A stretch of DNA of 64,000 nt from Brugia malayi (GCF_000002995.4 NW_025062479.1:9353721-9417720); one strand, 5' to 3'. Numbered from the stretch's first letter, positions 13,212-27,642 are shown. Program-made: numbers and translations. The notes: generated by a model not told the origin, from the letters alone.

Positions 13212-13920
13212 TAGATTTAATTAACTGAAACATTCTCAGATTAACTGACATAATTGAGTTTTCACCAACAGTACTAAAACTTCCATCTTTACACTGTCTA
13301 AAAAGCAATCCTTAACATAATCTTTCACCTCCAGCCACTAAACGCTTCACCACCCTGCACCGGATTAATGCATAACGGCGCATACCAGGGCCGTATTTCA
13401 TAAGAATTATCAATAATTGCATTGGCACGCGAGCGATGTACGAAAGTGCTTGGGTTGTAGGGTTGGTCGCGTTGTGGGGGGCTGATGGAATTGTCTTCAG
13501 TGTTTTGTGTAAGGCATTGGGAGGCTGACTGGGGTGGCTAATAGGCCAAATCTATTCCGTATCACATACTCTGTGGAAGTCTTCACGTAGAGAGTTGTTC
13601 AATTGATATGCTGGCTGGTTTGACGTAATATCAGTGATTGGATTAAATGTGGTGGATTTGATTGGTATTATGGCCATATTCGGGAGGATTAATACAAAGC
13701 CGTGTTTACTTCGTGGTTATTTCTATTAAGGATGCATGTATATCGTCTTAGGTGACTAAGTGACCAAATGAGAGTTCTAGATACTGGAAGCCATGTTACT
13801 ATGAAATGCTTTTGTAAGTCATGATGTATCTGGAATGTCATTTTTCTTGAATCCATCTGTTCAAATTTTATTGCAGAGATCTTCAAGTATTCTACAGCTT
13901 GTGTGAAGAATTAGACAACA
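13212..13920. promoter_or_regulatory. Shared divergent promoter region, sta-1 / rack-1
   Basis: A 709-bp gap between the start codons of the minus-strand STAT gene and plus-strand RACK1. Part of it is clearly more GC-rich (about 13330-13560) than the window average. A good acceptor (TTTTATTGCAG, ending 13876) lies 44 nt before the RACK1 ATG. It is a likely trans-splice site for its leader or the end of a 5' UTR intron. Confidence 0.5.
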
Positions 13921-15784
13921 ATGGCAGAACAAATGCAGTTAAAAGGGACTTTGAAAGGTCACAATGGATGGGTGACACAAATAGCTACAAATGCTCGTTA
14001 CCCGAATATGATTATTTCGTCTTCTCGAGGTAGAAATTATTAGGATAGTTATACAAAATATTATTTACTTCGCTCCTATATTTCATGTCAAAGATTACTA
14101 TAGTTCATCGAATTACTGGTGTCGCAACGGGTGATCAGTTTTCACTACAGTGTGTATTTTTGGAAGTTTCAAACTAGTTTTAAAAATGTAACGTAGAATA
14201 TTCCTTTCTGCTGCAGAGTTGGTAGTTGTTACCCTAAGTCTGTTAGAAAAGGTATATGTAAAAATATATCTACATTAATGTCAGACTTTCCTGGAAGTGC
14301 ATATTTCCACTTCCTGGCATGCATTTCCATTCTGTTCTATTATTTGAGCCTATTCTGTTTATTATTTATTCCAAGAAAAACTTGATAGCTTGCTGCCATT
14401 ACGTAATGTATTGATTTCCACAACCAGAAGATGCTAAAAGTAATTTAATTGGGAAACTGGTGAAGAGTTACACCGGCAATTTTTCAGATAAAACAATAAT
14501 TGTGTGGAAATTGGATGCGGATGATATGTCAGGAAATTATGGCGTTCAGTTAGGTGGAAAAGCTGAAAGAGCATTGAAGGGCCACGGTCACTTTGTTTCT
14601 GATGTTGTGATGTCTTCCGATGGACAGTTCGCTCTTTCTGGTTCATGGGACAAAACATTGCGACTCTGGGACCTCACTACGTAAGTCGAAATATTGTCTG
14701 TTGGTAAGAGTATGTCGATTCTGGCGAAATCCTCTGTCAGCATAATGTATTTTCTTTAAACAAAATTCTTCGAATCCAATTTTCAGAGGTGTAACATCAA
14801 GGCAGTTTGTTTCACATACAAAGGACGTATTATCTGTCGCATTCTCTGCTGACAATCGACAGATCGTGTCGGGATCACGGGATAAAACGATCAAACTGTG
14901 GAACACTTTAGCTCAGTGCAAATATACAGTTAGCGTGCGTATTTTGAAAATTGAAATTTGGACAGCGATTGCGAAAGTTTCAGATTTAGGACTGTGTTCT
15001 GTTTTGTAGATTTCATTCTTTTCTTCTCTTTCATCTCGTTCAATGTAACAAATAATAGTGATATCTTACTTTATCATTGTGCATTATAGATCGCTATTAT
15101 TGTTACTTTTTTAGGAAGACTGCCACACTGATTGGGTTTCAAATGTACGTTTTTCACCTTCAAGTTCAAACCCTGTAATTGTTTCCGCCGGATGGGACAA
15201 AATTGTGAAGGTATGGAATCTTGCTAACTGTAAGCTGAAAACGAATCATATCGGACACACTGGATACATCAACACAGTTACTGTATCGCCGGATGGTTCA
15301 CTTTGTGCTTCGGGCGGAAAGGTATGGTTATGTCGAAATTTTATACATGGGAAGTTGAATAGCACGACTTAATTTTGCAGTACTAGAAATAGGTTTATGC
15401 ATGATGGATTTTGATTTTCATTATATATCTGGTGGCTTCTTATTTCACAGCGCTTTTTTTCAGGACGGTAACGCTATGTTGTGGGATTTAAATGAAGGAA
15501 AGCACTTGTATACTTTGGGTGGCAACGATGTTATCAATGCACTGGCATTCTCACCTAATCGCTACTGGCTTTGTGCTGCAGTTGGACCTGTGGTTAAAAT
15601 TTGGGATTTGGAAGATAAGAAACCTGTAGATGAATTGAAGCTGGATGTTATGGGTGGGGCCAAATCTGCACCTCCACAATGTATTTCGTTAGCTTGGTCA
15701 GCTGATGGTCAAACACTTTATGCTGGATATACTGATAATGTAATTCGCATATGGCAGGTTTCTGTTGCCCAAATTCGATCATAA
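13921..15784 (+). CDS. rack-1: RACK1, seven-bladed WD40 protein of the 40S ribosome
   Basis: Five exons, all in phase: 13921-14029, 14488-14680, 14787-14934, 15115-15321 and 15464-15784. The product is 325 aa, within the usual family length. It opens with [22 protein letters not shown] repeats are easily seen: [59 protein letters not shown] and [12 protein letters not shown]1 sits on the 40S head near the mRNA exit and scaffolds protein kinase C and other signalling proteins; it also acts in ribosome quality control. All exons are intact with canonical junctions. The next gene downstream on the same strand is TSR2-like. Confidence 0.97.
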
Positions 15785-16382
15785 TTTATGTAGTTGTTAT
15801 ATGTCAGGTAAAACCTACTTGTTATTTGTTCTGCAAAAGTGACATGTGAACATCTCTTATATTAAAGCATTGAATATATTTCACAGGTTTGCAAGTACGT
15901 TTTAAAACGTTCACTCTTTTTAACAATATTGGGAGGGAAAACCTCTTTCATTTACATACATGACCACTGTTTATGGAAAAATCAATAAGAGATTAATCAT
16001 CAGTATTGTTAGTTCGTTGTTTATGAAAAAAGGTGTGCTTGAGGTTATTAAACCATACCTCAAATTTCTGGTACATATTCTGCTGGATAACAATAACAAC
16101 GGATGTATAGATAATGGAAAACCGGCGCAAGTAAAATCCTGTGAAAGTTATGGACGGTGGAAAGATCAGTATGCTTAAAAATAAAGCTGCAAAGTGTTAC
16201 GGGATTTATCCAGTAAATTAATGAATTTGTTATGATCTTTGATGTATTGGTTTGGGAGTGCGGAAACGTGATTACTAGTCGGTGTGTCAGTAATTTGCTG
16301 GGGTCAATTTTACGAAATGGTTCACTTTGAATTGTAGGTATTTCTTGGATTGTAGCTGAATTGGATTTATAGCGCTCAACAT

Positions 16383-17197
16383 ATGGAGGATGACTGGATG
16401 CACTGTGTGGACCGTCTCTTAAAGGCATGGACAGGATATCAGTTGGGGGTACAGATGCTTTCCGGTGGACCAGAAACATATCAAAAGGCTGAGTGGTTTG
16501 CTAAGGTGAAGTTTTACTTATTAATTTATTATGTTTAATTAGGTGTATAAAACCTGCTCGCGCACGTCGAGAAAGTTCATCTCAAGTAATGGATAGCTGT
16601 GGAAGGAAATTGGGCGCAACTCTGGGTTTAGCTTTCTGTGAATCCTGGTTGAGCATAACAAGGTTGTGAGTCAGATTACTTCAGGTTCTGGCCGAGTATA
16701 CATCCAGCTCAGGGAATCTACAAGTTCATAACTTAAGTGAATGGATATGTGACATTTTGGATAACGAGTTTAATCTTATTCTAAAGGTTCGTTATTCTGC
16801 TTTGAATATATCCCTGAAATCAGAGACACTGTTTTGGAAGTTTCCTTACATTTTCGCCCCATTTGTTATCGACAACAGTAAAGATGTGAAGTGGTATTTT
16901 CTAATCCTTTTTCAGGATAACAGCATCGAGTGGCTTGCTTCATCTCTGCTAAAGTGTAGGTTGTGGTTGGAAAAATGTCAGAAACCAGAATTTGAAAATT
17001 TCCTATCCAAGTTGCCGTCCGAAAGTGCCGTACGAGCTGCTGCAATAGAAAGTGAGGTGGTAATGGACCACTCAGATGACGAAAACAGTGACTGTGAGAA
17101 ATTTGAGAATAAGCCGCAAGACAAACAAACTAAAAGGTCATCGAGGAGACGCATGGAAACCGATGAAGATGGTTGGACTACAGTTATTCGTAGATAA
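16383..17197 (+). CDS. tsr2: TSR2-like pre-rRNA processing protein / eS26 chaperone
   Basis: Three exons in phase: 16383-16505, 16685-16786 and 16916-17197, giving 168 aa. The N-terminal half carries the TSR2 pattern: LLKAWTGYQLGVQMLSGG, then QKAEWFAKVLAEY, and a second helical part with WLASSLLKCRLWLEKC. The tail is acidic (DHSDDENSDCE) and ends in DEDGWTTVIRR, the usual TSR2 close with a Gly-Trp-Thr-Val core. TSR2 releases ribosomal protein eS26 from importin and delivers it to the pre-40S particle. A strong acceptor (GGATTGTAG, ending 16355) is 27 nt before the ATG and is a likely trans-splice site. The distance from the RACK1 stop is 598 bp. AATAAA at 17220 probably ends the transcript. 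The identification rests on motifs only, without an alignment. Confidence 0.8.
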
Positions 17198-17642
17198 CTC
17201 ACGGTTTTTGTTTTTGTCTAATAAAAACTTCGAAATTGATTTATAACATTTACATGTTTTAACTTTTATCTATAATAAATAGTTCATGGACACTGCGGAC
17301 TATCATTTGAGAAATGTCAACATTTACAACATTAAATTTGAACTGACGTTTCTTAATAATGGGTACACTATACATATTGTATGTTCAGGAAACAAAAAGG
17401 CGCAACAAAGGAATGCAATAGAGCGCACCCATAAAAGCACCCGTAAATGCTCAGCTGCTCTTATGAAGTGCGCCTGCATGCTTAATTCGGGCAATATGTA
17501 CAATAAATGACGTATATAAAATGAGGCAGTGTACAAATTTAAACAACCCGTGAGTAAATGAACAAAACATAGGCCAAACCAAGGTATCACTGGAACCCGA
17601 TTTTAGCCGAATTGCATCGATCCTGAAATTTGTCCGGTCAAA
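17198..17642. other. Convergent 3' region, tsr2 / pxf-1
   Basis: Holds the AATAAA of the TSR2 gene (17220-17225) and the probable 3' UTR of the minus-strand Rap exchange factor. No coding exon supported. Confidence 0.5.
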
Positions 17643-20600
17643 TTAAGGATAAGGACGTTTGAAATGATTTTGAATGATGGGGTCTTTACCGCCTTTACCA
17701 CTACCACGATCCCTTGGTACTACGAGAGTATATGGAATTGTAGAGGAAACCGACTCTTTTAATTCTGATTCTATTTTGAGCATTTTGACATTTTATTTTG
17801 AAAAGGGAGTTATAACGAGGTCGTCTTTTGAACTTCGAAGCAGATAACGAACAGATTAAATTCCGTGATGCACTACATCCAAAAAAAGAAAATTTATCCA
17901 ACTCTTGGTTTATTTCCAGCAAGAATTCAAGTATTGTGTGTAGACAGAAAACATTTAAATGAAAGCTTCCTCCACTAGGCTCAATCAGAGTCTAAAATAC
18001 TATTTTTTAAGAATCTCATTCAACACAAGTCGACAATACTTAAATTCAATACAAGTCGCTCACTTTAAAAGAGCTTGCTTGATCACTTATTTCACTTAGT
18101 GCCGTTCGTATTCATATCTTGCTTTTTTATTAACAAAAACAAGCTGTAATTATTTATAGGTTAAACAAATATAACATACCGAGATTTTGACCATGTTGAA
18201 AAATAAATACACCATTGACAATGACAGGAACTGCGTAGAGACAAATATTGTACACTAACAGTTCTCTTTGTACACCACTTTATAATCCTCCTGCAGAAAA
18301 AAAAATTGAAATTTGCAAAATCTTGAACAATCTAGGTAGGTTATATATAAAGCAATAAAAACAGAAAAATTCACCGTTTATGCGAGGCGCATATAAACTT
18401 GTCACAGAACTACTTTCGGCATTTAGATCCACTGGTTGCACATCGGAGGTTGTGGTTACAGTTGAATGGTGCTGAGAAGTTGAGGGAACACGACGAACTG
18501 GCAATGGAGTATTCCGTAAGCGGACACCTTTTGAAGACAACAAAGGAGACTGAAGCGGGCTTATAGGGATCAAATTCCCACTGCAACCTTGCTTCAAACG
18601 TGAGTTCTGAGCTAATGAAAGCATTTTTTGTACTGCATGTGGTGACTCTACACCTGCAATGAAATAACAGCGTTATTTCCAAATGCAAACTGGGAAACTG
18701 CTTTTAACTGAAAGCTACCAAATTTTGGAGCCGATATCCTATGCTGGTCAGAAGTACTCGACTGGCTCGATAAGCTCGAAGGTGATGGTGATGGAGCTCT
18801 ACGTCGTATTACGCTTGCGCTACCGTAGGAAGGTTCACATTCGTATGAAAGCTGATCCAAATCCGTCTCGCATTCAACGACATTTAAATTTGACAGATAG
18901 GATTTAACTTTCCGAACCATTAAAGCTTGTTCGTATAACTTGCGACGTGGCTGTGTTGCAGTTTTCACTGAAAATCTTTTTGAAAAGGATATGTACTGTT
19001 CTGCAAAATTCTGCATCAAGCATAGAAAATTTTCAAAAAAAAAAAAAAAAAAAAAAAAAAAACAATAAAAACTGTAAATAAACTAACTAGCATTTGGTCC
19101 CACTTTTCTCATTGTAGCGACTGTTCCGGCGCCGCCGTCAAAACTATTCATGTTAACTAACGCATCGCTAACATCATTTCCACCACTCTTTAAATTTAAT
19201 CACAATTATGTTTCGTTGTTTAAAGTAATTGTCTTTATAAGAATTCTACTTATCTGAGAAATGGCATGATGATTAACATTCCCCGAGAGATCTATGTCCA
19301 CTGAGCCTAATATGAAAGTTGCACAACAGCCGAAGGACGATATATGTATCGATCAAGTAGCTCTCGTTGTGAGAACTTTACAATGAATTTTTAAATAATA
19401 AATGAAAACACTATCACAAACCATACTTGCTGAGCCATAACGCCAATTTCATAGGGAGAACTGCACAGTTTGGTAACTGAACGAATAGTCTTTGCAATCA
19501 TCCGTAATTTTTCGAAATTGATTAACTTTTCACAATATGTCGGATTACCCTCATGTGAAAATGTCAAGTCTTTCTTGAGCACTGGATATATGGGAACAAC
19601 AGGTGGTTCCTGCGAAACAACAGCAAGATGCTGACGATATTTCGACATGTTTCTCGACGGATCTACCAAATGTTGCACATCCTCGAACATTTTTGTATAT
19701 TTACTGGAAAAACAAAACTTTAAAATTCTCCAACAAAAAATATACGCTTAACAAACCTTGGAACACGTTCCCAAGTATGATGAAGTCTTCGGACAGCAGG
19801 CTTTTCCAAGCCGCTCATAATCGCAAACATCGAATTGAAGTTCCTGAAGTCTCGGCAATATCGAGCTACTTTAATAAACTTCTTTATCAGCTTCATTCTT
19901 TTTTGTAAACCTTTCTCGCGACATATTTCTGTTGCAACCCACCACATTTCCTGAAATGACATCCCTACTTCAGAATAAAAATTGAGAAGTCAGTACCAAA
20001 ATAAAGAATTTTTTCTGCCATGATTATCTACAGTCATGTAAATATGACAAGCTCAACAGGAATCACTGAAATTCGAATGGTAGTAACATTTATAATACGA
20101 CAGTACACCTCACTAAAGAAAGCAATAATCAATACTTTACAATAGCAACATGGTTGAAAGTCCTATACCTTATTAAATAAAGATTCAAAATCAGCCAACT
20201 TTGGCCAACCATACTTTGATTCCAAATTGAATAAGTTATCTACATATTCTGTGGGTTCAATGGACGAAAATACATCGAAATCCTGCAATGCAGTGGAAAT
20301 TAGCAACAATCAGTTTATAAAATGAAGATAATGAACCAACAAAGATTTTTATAATACAAGAAATTTGCACTTGTAAAGTAAGCTGAGCGGCAAGTATTTG
20401 GGCATTTAACTGAAGCAGATGAGTCTCTGCTTCCTTCAGAACTTCGGGAGCCAATTCATCAGGTACCATCGGTTCTGATCTGAAATCCTATTCTTAGTTA
20501 ACGCTTGAAGTGTAGTCAGTTAAATATTTTGTCAAATTAAAATCTCATCTGACTGACAACTAAATTCGTTTTTACAATTGGAGTGCCAACCTATGAATAA

Positions 20601-23600
20601 GAAAACCACACTTTCTACTACTACTACCTTGAGAAAACTATTATAGCCTGCCTAGATATAAGTAATTGAAATTTTTTTAGTTCAAACTACACCATTTTTA
20701 TCTATGATGGATACTTCTAAAATAAAAACGAAACGAAGAATAATGTTTTATTTTTGAACTCCTACAAACATTCACCGACTGTTGTTTTTTAAATAATAAC
20801 GACTATTAAGCTGAATTCGCTCAGCAAGGTTGTTCATTTGATCTGGAAGTCGCTTCTGTTTGATCACTCCATCAAGTGTCACAGTTGTCTCACACAGTGC
20901 CCATTCGAGACTTCCACTATCAGAACTCATACCAAATTCCTGAGAAAAAGTTAAAAAAGCAGTCTGGATGCACATAAGACTAGTTTAAAAAGAAAAAGAA
21001 AACCTGTAGAGCTAGCTGAACTACATTTTGAGCAGTTGTTTCTTTGTAAATAGTGAGATATTTGAAAGATTGATCCGCTCGGTACACTTTCAAAACATGT
21101 TCCGGACACGGACTAGCAGGTTGATAATATTGTGCAATATTCATTGTTGAGATTCGTGATGCGCCTACAGAATGACCAGCAATGTCAGGATTTGAACGAC
21201 TTGCACGAAGAGAATTCGATCGTGTCGGATTTAGCTGAAAATATTTCAAAAATGAATTTTTATCAAAGCGTAACTGAATAGCCTATATAAGGTAAATAGT
21301 GACCAGCAGTATCAAAAAAGTGCATGCCTTATGAGACTAAAATACAATAAAATCCATTGCTGTGTCGATTCGAATCACTCAAAGTTTAATCCGAAAGTGT
21401 ATTAAAAGAGATGAACAGGTGTTTCTTTCTAAAGAAGGTTATATGAAAGTTTCTAATGTGCAAACAGACACCACCGCCAATAATATATTATATCCAATGA
21501 TGTTGGTGGAACTGGAACAAAAATGTGCTGATAAAAAACGTAATTTAACATCTATATTTGATTTCATTCAAATATGACTGAAATGATGTGTCATTAAAAT
21601 ATTTTTTTAAAATGTACTGTTTTGGATTCTGCAACAGGCGCATCTGGCAAGGTACTCGGCAAGCCTTTTAACATTGCCAGCAGTTTATCCATCATCGAAG
21701 TTTTGTTTCCAATACTACTTGTCATACCACTCGGCGGCAAGTATGAAAAACTGGAAGCACCCGTTCGGGGATTCATTCCTACCATACATGACATAGATCC
21801 TCTCTGTACATTTTCACTTTGCTGCAAAAATTGTTAATTGTGAATCTATACTTCACTAAACAACAAGCAATCACGCTTGCTTCTCTAAACATTTCCTTTA
21901 AAAGGATCATCCCAAGTTACTTCTGCACAAAACCATAAAAGACGAAATGCAAAACATTTGTTGGTAGATTTTATCAACTACTATCAATTTATGCTATCAT
22001 AGAACCTTTAATAAACAACCTTCGAAACTGCTCTGTGTTTTGTGTAGCGAATTTCCGGTCCTTTACGATACGCATTACACTGATCTTCAACATCAACTGC
22101 ACGTTCTGACCGAGCAATCATTTCTTTGAAGCCCAAAAGATTTGATTTGACTGTTATAGACAAGTGAGTGTTGCTACGCAAAACTTCTAAAGCTCGGATC
22201 AGACTAATTTTCTTGAAGCTTTGACCATTCACTTCGATTATCTTTAAAAAAATATATGAATTATCAGTACTACCAAAAAAAAACTCAATTTTCCCTCAAT
22301 TAAAACATGTGTTTGCTATCTGTTTGTTACTCTTGTAAAAGATTAGTAAGCAAACCTGATCGCCCCGTTTGAGGCCGATTTTTTCGGCACGACTGGTCCG
22401 CTGGACGTCAGAGACGAATATTCCGGATGAGCCGTTTTCTTTACCACCAAGAATTGAGAGTGAGAGAGGCTGATCTCTGCTCGAACGAGAATATACGATG
22501 TTCCTCGTCCGAGATTTCACGCTACACGCAATGTTCAATAATGACTGTAAAAATGATCTGTGTTTCAGAAAAATGCTTCATAAATTTTCGAAATGTTACA
22601 AAATTAATCTTTAAAACAATGAGGGTTTGAAACAACTCAAAGCAACATTCCGAAGGTCGACAAAAAAAAGATTTCTTTGCATCAGCATAAGATTGGTTGA
22701 AAAAAAGTGCTACAAATACAAAAATGAGAGGATTGCCAGTTACATAAATGGTATGATCAATGTCATTTATTTCTAATTTTACAAAATTTCTTCCACGATT
22801 ATTTTATATAATGACCAATGAGGATTAATCATTATATAAAATAATCTAATTAGAACCTATAATCTGCACACAAATTAAGTATTACCTGCTGACTGTGCAT
22901 TTGATCCCGTTCAAGAGCTTGTTCAAAGCGATCAAGCAACTGCATCATTTCACCATTGCACTCGAAATCATTGAAATGATTGTTGACCCACAATAACACA
23001 ATCCGTGCAATCTGAAAAGATTTATCATCATCAAAGATTTATCATCATTCAGTAAGATTTATCATCAAAAATTTAGAACTTACGAGAGCTATACAATTAT
23101 TTACTGCAATGTATCTAACAATAGCTATAGCAGTGCTACCGCACACCGATCGTGACACGTTCAGCGCTGATATTCTAAAAAAGCTTATGATGCCGACTGT
23201 CAAGTAATCCCACCTGACCTATCTAATCTGCAATTCAAAGAAACACAACTAACTCGGAAAAGTGAGTCCTCAATATTTCCTAAGTCTTTTTTTTTTTTTT
23301 TTTTTTGTTTTTTCTTCCACATTATAAGTACTTGCACATTCACAAAGTAGTCATTTCACATAACCAAGCTAATTTTGCAGTGATCATAGCACTGAATCAT
23401 AAAAGTCTGTGGAGAAAAGAAAAATTGAAACTGGAAATAAGTTCGATACTGCAAACCTTGTCTCTTAAATTCGATTCTGCAAACCAATGCATTAACTTTT
23501 CAAAAATCATGGTTGGATCATTGATGAATACACGATACATTAGGAGAAAATCTTCAATATAATGAGCATCCACTGCCGTGTCCCTTTCTTCAACTAAATG

Positions 23601-26600
23601 TTCAATCAGCTTTTCTCGGTTGGCTTTGATCAGCACTTGACCCATTTGATTACCCACTGATCTAAATTACCCAAGTATACAGAGTGTTTTCAGAAGGTAT
23701 CACAAGAAGTGGTGAAGAGCGAAACCGAAAGATTATGGAAATATTTTGTTTACTAAGATGAAAATGGATAAACAACTGTGAAGCATATTTGTATCATTAC
23801 CTTCTTTCTATTTCTGAGACGATTTCACCGGTGATTCCATCCGAATGTTGTTCAATATGTTCACTTATAGTGCTCATAATGCTACAGTAATCTCGATGTT
23901 CAACCAGCACAAATTCACAATCATCAACTAATGTCCGCATTATTCCTACATGGTACTGAAAATTTTTATAACTAACCTTACATTTTATATTTAGTGTCCC
24001 CACTTCCAGCAAAAATCAGCAAGAGCTGGTATCTTTGTTCAAATCGTATGGATAGATCATCAGTCACAGGATCTGTTCTTTGCCAAACGAGACTTATGAC
24101 CGACATATGAATCCACATGAAAAATCATTCAACCTATCGGGGACAACCTTTTTCTTGATCCACAGAAATTACAAATGTTAGTTTAGAGAAGAAAACAAAC
24201 CTGAGGAACCAGATCAGGTTGTACACCAAATGAATCGCCAAGTTTATACTCGATTCTTTCGCCATCCGGTAGAACAACTTCTACCTGGCCGTTTACGATG
24301 ACTGACCATGCATCAATCCTTTCATTATGTTGCATAACAACTGTATTTGCTTCAGATACAACAGCAAATACCATTTTTAAGCAAAGTTGGCGCTTTATAC
24401 TCAACGGAAGTGTTGCTAAAGCTGACATATGCTGCATGAAATCCTAAAATAGATAAATTTTCCTCATGAAGTACTGAGAAATCAAGATATTTTAAATGAT
24501 GAGAATTTTGGATTGGATTTCGGTAGGCAATTTTTCGCACTTTTTTGAAATTCTTAAATGTTACCATTCTACGCGTCACTCTGCAATGACTTCATAGAAT
24601 TTCCACTACCCAAATTAATTTTTGTAAACAGAAACAGATAACATTAATGAATCTACGCAGAAAACCTTACCAGTAATGTGCATATATCGTCAGCCGTTCT
24701 TTCAAAAGGTTCCTTTTCAAGACATTCACGAACGCTATCTTTTAACTCATGAAAACTATCATATGAAGGACATGATTCATCGTCTTCTTCGCTGTCGACT
24801 GCTGCCTCTGGAAGTCCTAAATATGGGGTAAAATATAGCAACTCCGACGGGATATAACATGGAATTTAAAGCAATCTGTATTAAATTTACTATAACATCA
24901 TTGCACCGACTTTTTATGTGTATTCAGGTAACTGAATATATGCAACGCACCGTGCAAATCATCTTCGTTTGTACTTGATGAAGTCGTACTTGACAAATGC
25001 GTGTAAAATTCGCTACTATTTGGACTTGAAATTGAATTAGATTTGCGTGCTTTGTGCTTCACCTTGAGTCGAGTATCCGTGTCCACATTTAAACCATTCA
25101 AATATATCTCAAGAATTAATATATATAGAATTGAAAGTTCCACAGATTATTGCACCAAAAATATTTGATCATTAATTATACTTTTTGCAGTAAGCTTACC
25201 TGGCTTTTGTACGAAGCATAATCAGAACCACTAGCATTACTGGAGCATATATCGTCTCTTTCCTGACGAAAAGACCTGTGTTTTTTTCGTTCAGACCTTG
25301 AAATTGGTGATTCAGTGGCACTGAGAGGCGATGCTTTTCCAGTTTTGTAAAGACGAGAAGGTGGCGGAAGAGATGGATTGGAAGTAGCAGAGTCTGCACC
25401 TGAACGAATTGAAACAGTGACTGTGCCAGATGGTGACGGTATGGCTGCAGCGCTCAGTGCACATAATGAATTGCGTAAACGACCACTGTTTTCCGTCGAA
25501 CACATATGTCCCTTGTTCATCTTTATATGTTTTACATCTGGATAATCAATCTGAAAAAAAAAGTCAATAGATATTACACTTATGAAATGCGCCACAGCAT
25601 TAAACGTAAAAATTAAATACACCCGATCCTATCCGATTCAAAATAAAATATCAAAAAATCAACTGTTTATTTGGCATCCGAATAACAATAAAAAATAACT
25701 ATTAGCAAAATTTTATGTTAGAAAAACCTAACCACAATCATTTCTGCTGGTTGTAAAACAATGCAGTCGTTTTTGCGTCGATAATCCAAGCCATTCCGTT
25801 TACCAAACCTGTGATATTTTTATGTTAAGTCCTTTGCTGTGATTAGTGAGTATGGACGTCTGAGAGGGATGATTCCTTACGAGTTATTAAAAAATGAAGA
25901 TTTAGAAATTCGCTCGGTAGCATCAGAATCACTAGAATTCCATTAACTACAGCAACACAGGACCCTTCCATACAAGTTTATAATTTAACAACTATCCTTT
26001 CCTATCCAGCTCCACGTCCGATTGTCAAAAAAAGACTCTATATAAGTCATAAGATAAATGAGCTTTAATTTAACAGTCCTCCAATAATTATTTCACACAT
26101 AATTAAACCAAAACTGTATACCAGCCGCAGGGTAAGTAGATTTGTTCATCCATGAAAACACATCCGGAAAGTAATATATACCAACATGTAGCAACTTGGC
26201 CTTGTCTAAAATTAACATATGTAATAAACTAATACAAATTGCTCTCCCACTTACCTATTCTTGCATACATTACAAAAACTCACATAAGATCAGACAAAAA
26301 AAAAGTCATCAAGTAAAAGAAAAACACACAACTAAATCACATATCTCACCGAAAAAGAATAAAATTCGCCGGATGTCTTTCAAAACGTGCAGTACAACAA
26401 ATTGCCCGAAGTGGCGCATCATTTAAGTTATGAAAAACATCTAAGCGTCGTAAATTTGAATAAATAATTTTCAAGTCCTGAAAGAAAGATAACAACAAAT
26501 ATCCACTAATTAACGTATACACATACTACCTTATATACAGTAACTGAAATTTTTCTTGTTAAGAATAACAAGCTTCATTGGTCAGTAATTACTAATTGGT

Positions 26601-26958
26601 ATAAATCTACTATCAATAAGTGATAATTGCACTAATTGAGACATTTTCGATCATAATTAGAAATTACCAAAAAAATAAAAAATAGAGAAAAGACCTCATC
26701 GGTCCTTGTAGATGGCTCTTTAGCAATAGAAGCAATGAATACTTCCTTGTAATGCTCCATGCTACCACAACTATCATTCAACAAATCCCCATCGGACTGG
26801 AACTTGCTGTCATTCTTGTTACCCAGTAAGGAGCTACCGTAACCAAATTTTCCATACTGGAACCAATCGGTTATTGTAACATATTTCATATGTGTGGAAA
26901 TGATACATTTACTTGTCATCGCGATATTGCCAGTTCTGGCGGTGATTATGAGATACAA
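17643..26958 (-). CDS. pxf-1: Rap guanine-nucleotide exchange factor, RAPGEF2/6 (PDZ-GEF) type
   Basis: A large multi-exon gene. N- to C-terminal parts: cyclic-nucleotide-binding-like segment (26695 upstream and 26350-26477, [20 protein letters not shown]); Ser-rich linker (25200-25550 and about 25.0 kb); second cNMP-like domain (24818-24183, [17 protein letters not shown]); RasGEF N-terminal module (24012-23397, [13 protein letters not shown]); PDZ (22500-22010, [20 protein letters not shown] and [18 protein letters not shown]); Ras-association (21249-20770, [10 protein letters not shown] and [13 protein letters not shown]); catalytic RasGEF (20470-19391, [35 protein letters not shown]); and the family C-terminal stretch ([19 protein letters not shown]). 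Last exons 18719-19000, 18375-18653 and 17643-17764 join in phase, with a very short intron at 18654-18718. The protein loads GTP onto Rap GTPases at membranes and cell junctions. The start is uncertain: in-frame ATGs are at 26958 and 26889. A small extra exon near 19.3 kb is possible. Confidence 0.92.
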
Positions 26959-27533
26959 CAGAGTATTCCCCGAGATTTACTGTTGTGAATTCGCGGTCTA
27001 ATATGATTACGAACTGATGTGTTGCTGTTGATAATATGCAAGGTATGATGAACTTTGAATTTTTTACTATCCTTTCTTTTTTTTCCCCTCCCCTCCCCCG
27101 TAAAATTCATGGTCAAAATTTTGTTCTTAAATTAGAGATAAATTCTTGATCGATGTTGGTAGGATTTAGAATTGAAATTCGTCATTTTCATGTATAGCAC
27201 TTTCATGGATGTGCGATGAATAATCAATAAGTGCGAGATGAAATTAAGAAATTTATCAGAATTATGAAAACAAATGAATCAAAAGAATGATCAGTAAAAA
27301 ACACAAAGCTACAACAACGAGATAACACCGAGAAAGCTCTTTGTTAAGACCTTGCAATATTAAATCTGCAATGTTAGATAAAGTGTACTTCGAACTAAGG
27401 CAATTAATGCAATGATAATTCCAGCATCAAAAATTGAAAGAACGAGAAAAGTCTACACAAGTACTATATCCATATTGTGATCCAAACTTTTACTCTGGAT
27501 CAGCGTAGCTTTATCATCCGATTGCTTGCTTGT
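26959..27533. other. Intergenic region between pxf-1 and the disrupted gene
   Basis: Likely holds the pxf-1 promoter and the 3' UTR of the minus-strand gene whose stop codon is at 27534-27536. On the minus strand an AATAAA overlaps that stop codon. No coding exon seen. Confidence 0.5.
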
Positions 27534-27637
27534 TTATTTGATTCCGATCAAATGCAACCATAAACTGGGGTGTTTGAAAATGGCCTTCAGAACCACTAAT
27601 GTTAAAAGCGCCGACAGCAAGCCGATTAAAGCTGGCA

Positions 27638-27642
27638 AATAG
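27638..27642. repeat. Target-site duplication, left
   Basis: AATAG directly before the left LTR, identical to the 5 bases directly after the right LTR. Five bp is usual for BEL/Pao elements. Confidence 0.95.

Noticed and set aside
19265..19320. Possible extra small exon of pxf-1
   Set aside because: It has an acceptor-like start, but every reading phase that fits the neighbouring exons meets a stop. Direct joining of the flanking exons is in phase without it.
23017..23072. AGATTTATCATC three times in a pxf-1 intron
   Set aside because: Simple local slippage repeat, no sign of function.
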